From Qipengyuania algicida (GTDB lineage Bacteria > Pseudomonadota > Alphaproteobacteria > Sphingomonadales > Sphingomonadaceae), in assembly GCF_009828025.1 (NCBI RefSeq), contig NZ_WTYA01000006.1:1-64000 (forward strand): 64,000 nt of DNA, in the 5' to 3' direction. The notes beneath the pieces were generated by a model, which was not told where the DNA came from, made no database searches, and saw only the letters and a program-made list of their open reading frames with translations. Both the position numbers and the translations under genes were made by a program. Of the stretch, positions 61,028-64,000 are shown piece after piece; within the stretch, counting starts at the first letter, position 1, and every line of letters begins with the position of its first letter.

Positions 61028-62710
61028 ATGTCCATGCTCAGCAATCCCGCGCAGAAATACAGCGCTTTTCCGCAGGTCGATTTGCCCGACCGCCAGTGGC
61101 CCTCCCGCCGTATCACCACCCCGCCCCGCTGGCTGTCGACCGATCTGCGCGACGGCAATCAGGCGATTGTCGATCCGATGGATTCGGCCAAGAAGACGCG
61201 CTTTTTCGATTTGCTGGTCGAGGTCGGCCTGAAGGAAATCGAAGTCGGTTTTCCCAGCGCCGGCGAAACCGAGTTCGACTTCATATCCGGCCTTGTTCGC
61301 TCGGGCCGCGTTCCTGACGACGTGCTCGTACAGGTCCTCACCCAAAGCCGCGAGGATCTGATCCGCACCAGCTTCGCCAGCCTCGAAGGCGCGCGCGCGG
61401 CAATCGTCCACCTCTATAATGCGGTCAGTCCGGCATGGCGCGAGATCGTGTTCGGTATGACACCGAAGCAAGTGATCGGCGTCGCCGTCGCAGGAGCCAA
61501 GGTGATGCGCGACGAGGCTGCCAAGCGGCCTGAGACCGACTGGCATTTCCAGTACAGCCCGGAAACCTTCTCCACCGCCGAGCTCGATATAAGCCTCGCG
61601 GTCTGCGAGGCGGTGATGGATGTGCTCCAACCGACGCCAGTCCACCCGATAATCCTCAACCTGCCCGCAACTGTCGAGGCGGCAACGCCCAATATCTACG
61701 CCGACCAGATCGAATATTTCATCCGCAATTTGCCCAACCGCGAAAGTGCGGTCATCAGCCTGCACACGCATAATGATCGTGGCACGGGGGTCGCTGCTGC
61801 CGAACTGGGCCTGATGGCCGGGGCCGACCGTGTCGAAGGCTGCCTGTTCGGCAATGGCGAGCGCACCGGCAATTGCTGCCTCGTGACGATGGCGCTCAAT
61901 CTTTACACGCAAGGGGTCAACCCTGCGCTCGACTTCTCCGATATCGATCGGGTCATCGAGACGGTGGAATATTGCAACGAACTGCCTGTGCATCAGCGCC
62001 ACCCCTACGGCGGCGAACTGGTCTATACGGCGTTTTCAGGCAGCCATCAGGACGCGATAAAGAAGGGTTTCGCAGCCCGCGAAACGCAGAACGATACTGG
62101 CTGGCGCGTGCCCTACCTGCCGATCGACCCGGCTGACCTCGGGCGCAATTACGAAGCTGTGATCCGGGTCAACTCGCAAAGCGGCAAAGGCGGGTTCGCC
62201 TGGGTGCTCGAACAGGATCAGGGCCTCAAACTGCCCAAGGCGATGCAAGCCGATTTCAGCCCGCACGTCCAGCGGCTCGCCGATGAACTGGGGCGGGAGC
62301 TGACGGCAGAGGATATCTGGCAGGCGTTCCGCAAGGCCTATCACGTCAAGACCTATCCCAAGCATTTCCAGCTGCTCGACTACGAGGAGCGCCGCAGCAC
62401 CGATGGCACAAGGTTGTTCAGCGGAACGATTGCGGTCGCCGGGCAGCAACAAAGTGTCAGCGGACGAGGCAATGGTACGATCTCCTCGGTCATCGCGACC
62501 TTGCGCGATTCCTTCGATCTGGCGCTCGAAATCGTCGATTATTCCGAACATGCCCTGTCGACCGGATCGGACGCACGGGCGGCGGCCTATGTGCTTGCCG
62601 CCTTGCCCGATGGTCGGCGTGTATGGGGCTGCGGCATCGACGAGGATGTTGCGACCGCTGGCGTGCGCGCGGTGCTGAGTGCCGCCAACGGGGCGGTCAC
62701 CGTGGCTTGA
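61028..62710 (+). CDS. leuA: 2-isopropylmalate synthase, long form
   Basis: 560 residues from ATG 61028 (61034 is also possible). The opening MSMLSNPAQKYSAFPQVDL and the STDLRDGNQAIVDPMD motif near 38-53 mark the actinobacterial/yeast-like long LeuA rather than the E. coli form. HTHNDRGTGVAAAELG near 247-262 holds a metal ligand. The C-terminal regulatory domain (about 430-560) includes the sequence for leucine feedback. First committed step to leucine. Confidence 0.95.
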   Translation: MSMLSNPAQKYSAFPQVDLPDRQWPSRRITTPPRWLSTDLRDGNQAIVDPMDSAKKTRFFDLLVEVGLKEIEVGFPSAGETEFDFISGLVRSGRVPDDVLVQVLTQSREDLIRTSFASLEGARAAIVHLYNAVSPAWREIVFGMTPKQVIGVAVAGAKVMRDEAAKRPETDWHFQYSPETFSTAELDISLAVCEAVMDVLQPTPVHPIILNLPATVEAATPNIYADQIEYFIRNLPNRESAVISLHTHNDRGTGVAAAELGLMAGADRVEGCLFGNGERTGNCCLVTMALNLYTQGVNPALDFSDIDRVIETVEYCNELPVHQRHPYGGELVYTAFSGSHQDAIKKGFAARETQNDTGWRVPYLPIDPADLGRNYEAVIRVNSQSGKGGFAWVLEQDQGLKLPKAMQADFSPHVQRLADELGRELTAEDIWQAFRKAYHVKTYPKHFQLLDYEERRSTDGTRLFSGTIAVAGQQQSVSGRGNGTISSVIATLRDSFDLALEIVDYSEHALSTGSDARAAAYVLAALPDGRRVWGCGIDEDVATAGVRAVLSAANGAVTVA

Positions 62711-62806
62711 GCGATGGCCAGGCGATGCTTCGGCGGTTTCGGTCTGCTCGGATTAAACTTTCGATATCCGCTCGTTGCCAAGAATAAAAAGTGCTAATCG
62801 GCGAAT

Positions 62807-64000
62807 ATGGACGCTTCGACCAGACCTCCCCTGAGCGCGGCACATCTGTCTGCGATCGTCGAAAATTCGTCGGACGCGATCATCTCCATCGATCTCGATG
62901 GCCGGATCGAAAGCTGGAACGCCGCTGCACAGCGCATCTATGGCTGGTCTGCCGATGAGATGGTCGGTCGCAACGTATGGCCGCTTATACCAGAGGATCG
63001 CCGCGATGAAGAAGCGGCAATACTGGAGCGTGTGCGCAACGGCGACCTGGTCAGTCGATTCGAAACCTTGCGTCTCGGCAAAGGCGGTATGGAAATTCCC
63101 GTCTCGGTGACGGTGTCCCCGATCCGCAATGCGGACGGCCTGGTAATCGGTGCCTCGAAGATCGCCAGCGATCTGCGCGAACAATATGATCTGAGGCAAG
63201 AATTGCTGCAGAGCCAGCGGCACTTCGCCGCACTCGCACAGAATATTCCGCAGCTTGCGTGGATGGCCGACAGCAAGGGATGGATATTCTGGTATAACCA
63301 ACGCTGGTACGATTACACCGGCACCACGCTGGAACAGACGCAGGGTTGGGGCTGGCGTGATGTACACCACCCGGACCATGTCGACCGTGTGGCCCAAAAG
63401 GTCCAGCACTCGTGGGATACCGGCGAACCATGGGAGGACACTTTCCCCCTGCGCGGCAAGGACGGCAATTATCGCTGGTTCCTGTCACGTGCCCAGCCAA
63501 TGCGCGACAAGGATGGCAAGTTGGTGCTGTGGTGCGGCACCAACACCGACATTACCGAGGAGCGCGAAGCAAACGAGCGCATCCGCATGTTAATGCGCGA
63601 GGTCAATCACCGGGCACGAAACATGCTGTCGACGATACAGGCGATCGTCCATCGTTCTACCAAAAGCGCCAATCCCGAGCTCGAAGCCTCGATCATCAAT
63701 CGGATCGGAGCGCTGTCTGCCAATCTTGATGTCTTGTCCGAAAGCAGTTGGGCAGGTGCGGATGTTACCGCGGTCGTTCGGTCGCAAATCGAGCATCTCG
63801 CCGAGAAAAAAGCGCAAGTGACGATCAAAGGCAAGGATGGGATAGTCTTCAAGCCTGCCGTAGCGGAGGCCTTGGGGTTGGCGATCCACGAGCTCGCCAC
63901 AAACGCCGAAAAGCACGGTTCGCTGTCTGTCGCCGGGGGCGGCGTCATCGTCGACTGGCGGACCGAATCAGGAGATGACGGCGATATGTTCGTCCTTGAC
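62807..64000 (+). CDS. PAS-PAS HWE-type histidine kinase, truncated by the window end
   Basis: 398 codons are visible, starting ATG 62807, no stop before the end. Two PAS domains (about 12-120 and 140-255; WNAAAQRIYGWSADEMVGRN and WYNQRWYDYTGTTLEQTQGWGW in part) precede an H-box EVNHRARNMLSTIQ near 264-277 and an N-box IHELATNAEKHG near 360-371, the HWE family pattern. Light, redox or small-molecule sensing PAS domains cannot be distinguished here; there is no clear LOV cysteine motif. No membrane segment is seen, so it is probably cytoplasmic. The response partner is outside the window. Confidence 0.85.
   Translation, partial: MDASTRPPLSAAHLSAIVENSSDAIISIDLDGRIESWNAAAQRIYGWSADEMVGRNVWPLIPEDRRDEEAAILERVRNGDLVSRFETLRLGKGGMEIPVSVTVSPIRNADGLVIGASKIASDLREQYDLRQELLQSQRHFAALAQNIPQLAWMADSKGWIFWYNQRWYDYTGTTLEQTQGWGWRDVHHPDHVDRVAQKVQHSWDTGEPWEDTFPLRGKDGNYRWFLSRAQPMRDKDGKLVLWCGTNTDITEEREANERIRMLMREVNHRARNMLSTIQAIVHRSTKSANPELEASIINRIGALSANLDVLSESSWAGADVTAVVRSQIEHLAEKKAQVTIKGKDGIVFKPAVAEALGLAIHELATNAEKHGSLSVAGGGVIVDWRTESGDDGDMFVLD

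Overview
The window reads as a chromosomal segment of an alphaproteobacterium of the order Sphingomonadales, most likely an Erythrobacteraceae (Erythrobacter/Altererythrobacter-like) genome. The basis is protein style and gene neighbourhoods: an RpoD with a long acidic spacer, DUF4170, Coq4, the long-form LeuA, serB/miaA beside ilvB-ilvN-ilvC, and a dnaG-rpoD junction. No marker gene was compared with a database, so the family-level assignment is an inference.

Positions 1-8131 are the right-hand part of an integrated mobile element. The right border is a 45-nt tRNA-Lys(CTT) 3' fragment (8087-8131), which matches a tyrosine integrase (5651-6805) that inserts at a tRNA 3' end. The intact tRNA and left border should lie left of the window. 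The element carries a GIY-YIG protein, a membrane-anchored small protein, small unknown proteins, a PrimPol-AAA replication protein with an AlpA-like regulator in one overlapping operon, and a thermonuclease fused to a topoisomerase-type zinc ribbon. No capsid, portal or transposase gene is visible. This suggests a satellite-like or plasmid-like integrative element rather than a complete prophage.

From 8.4 kb onwards the sequence is chromosomal. 9.3-15.4 kb is a tightly overlapping operon of DUF4129, DUF4350, MoxR ATPase, DUF58, SpoIIM-like and RDD membrane proteins. 15.5-18.2 kb is a riboflavin operon whose RibB has an N-terminal helix-turn-helix and a cysteine-less GTP cyclohydrolase II-like tail; it is preceded by a palindrome resembling an operator. 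Then come an M13 peptidase lipoprotein, enolase, a YqjD/YqjE-type envelope cluster, DUF4170, greA, and carA-carB with a small exported protein gene between them.

30.2-40.5 kb holds information-processing and one-carbon genes: YqeY, dnaG, rpoD, rpiB-glyA, nrdR-trmJ, chorismate mutase and rpsD with a clear terminator. 40.6-49.4 kb is mostly on the minus strand: a TsdA-like dihaem cytochrome, tgt, a DUF481 outer-membrane protein, an ABC exporter, queA, a peptidyl-prolyl isomerase, coaD, a polyprenyl synthase and xseB. 49.5-64 kb holds purL, DUF3052, a nitroreductase, coq4, the head-to-head overlapping serB/miaA pair, ilvB-ilvN-ilvC, a glycosyltransferase, leuA with a recognisable leucine leader peptide, and the start of a PAS-PAS HWE-type histidine kinase cut by the window end.

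The observations most worth checking are the repeated integration-core sequences around the tRNA-Lys fragment, the HTH-RibB fusion with its palindromic upstream region, the leuA leader, the serB/miaA overlap, and the palindromes in front of alpA and coq4. I did not find a clearly new multi-gene system. The most system-like stretches are the MoxR-DUF58 membrane cluster and the PrimPol/AlpA element.
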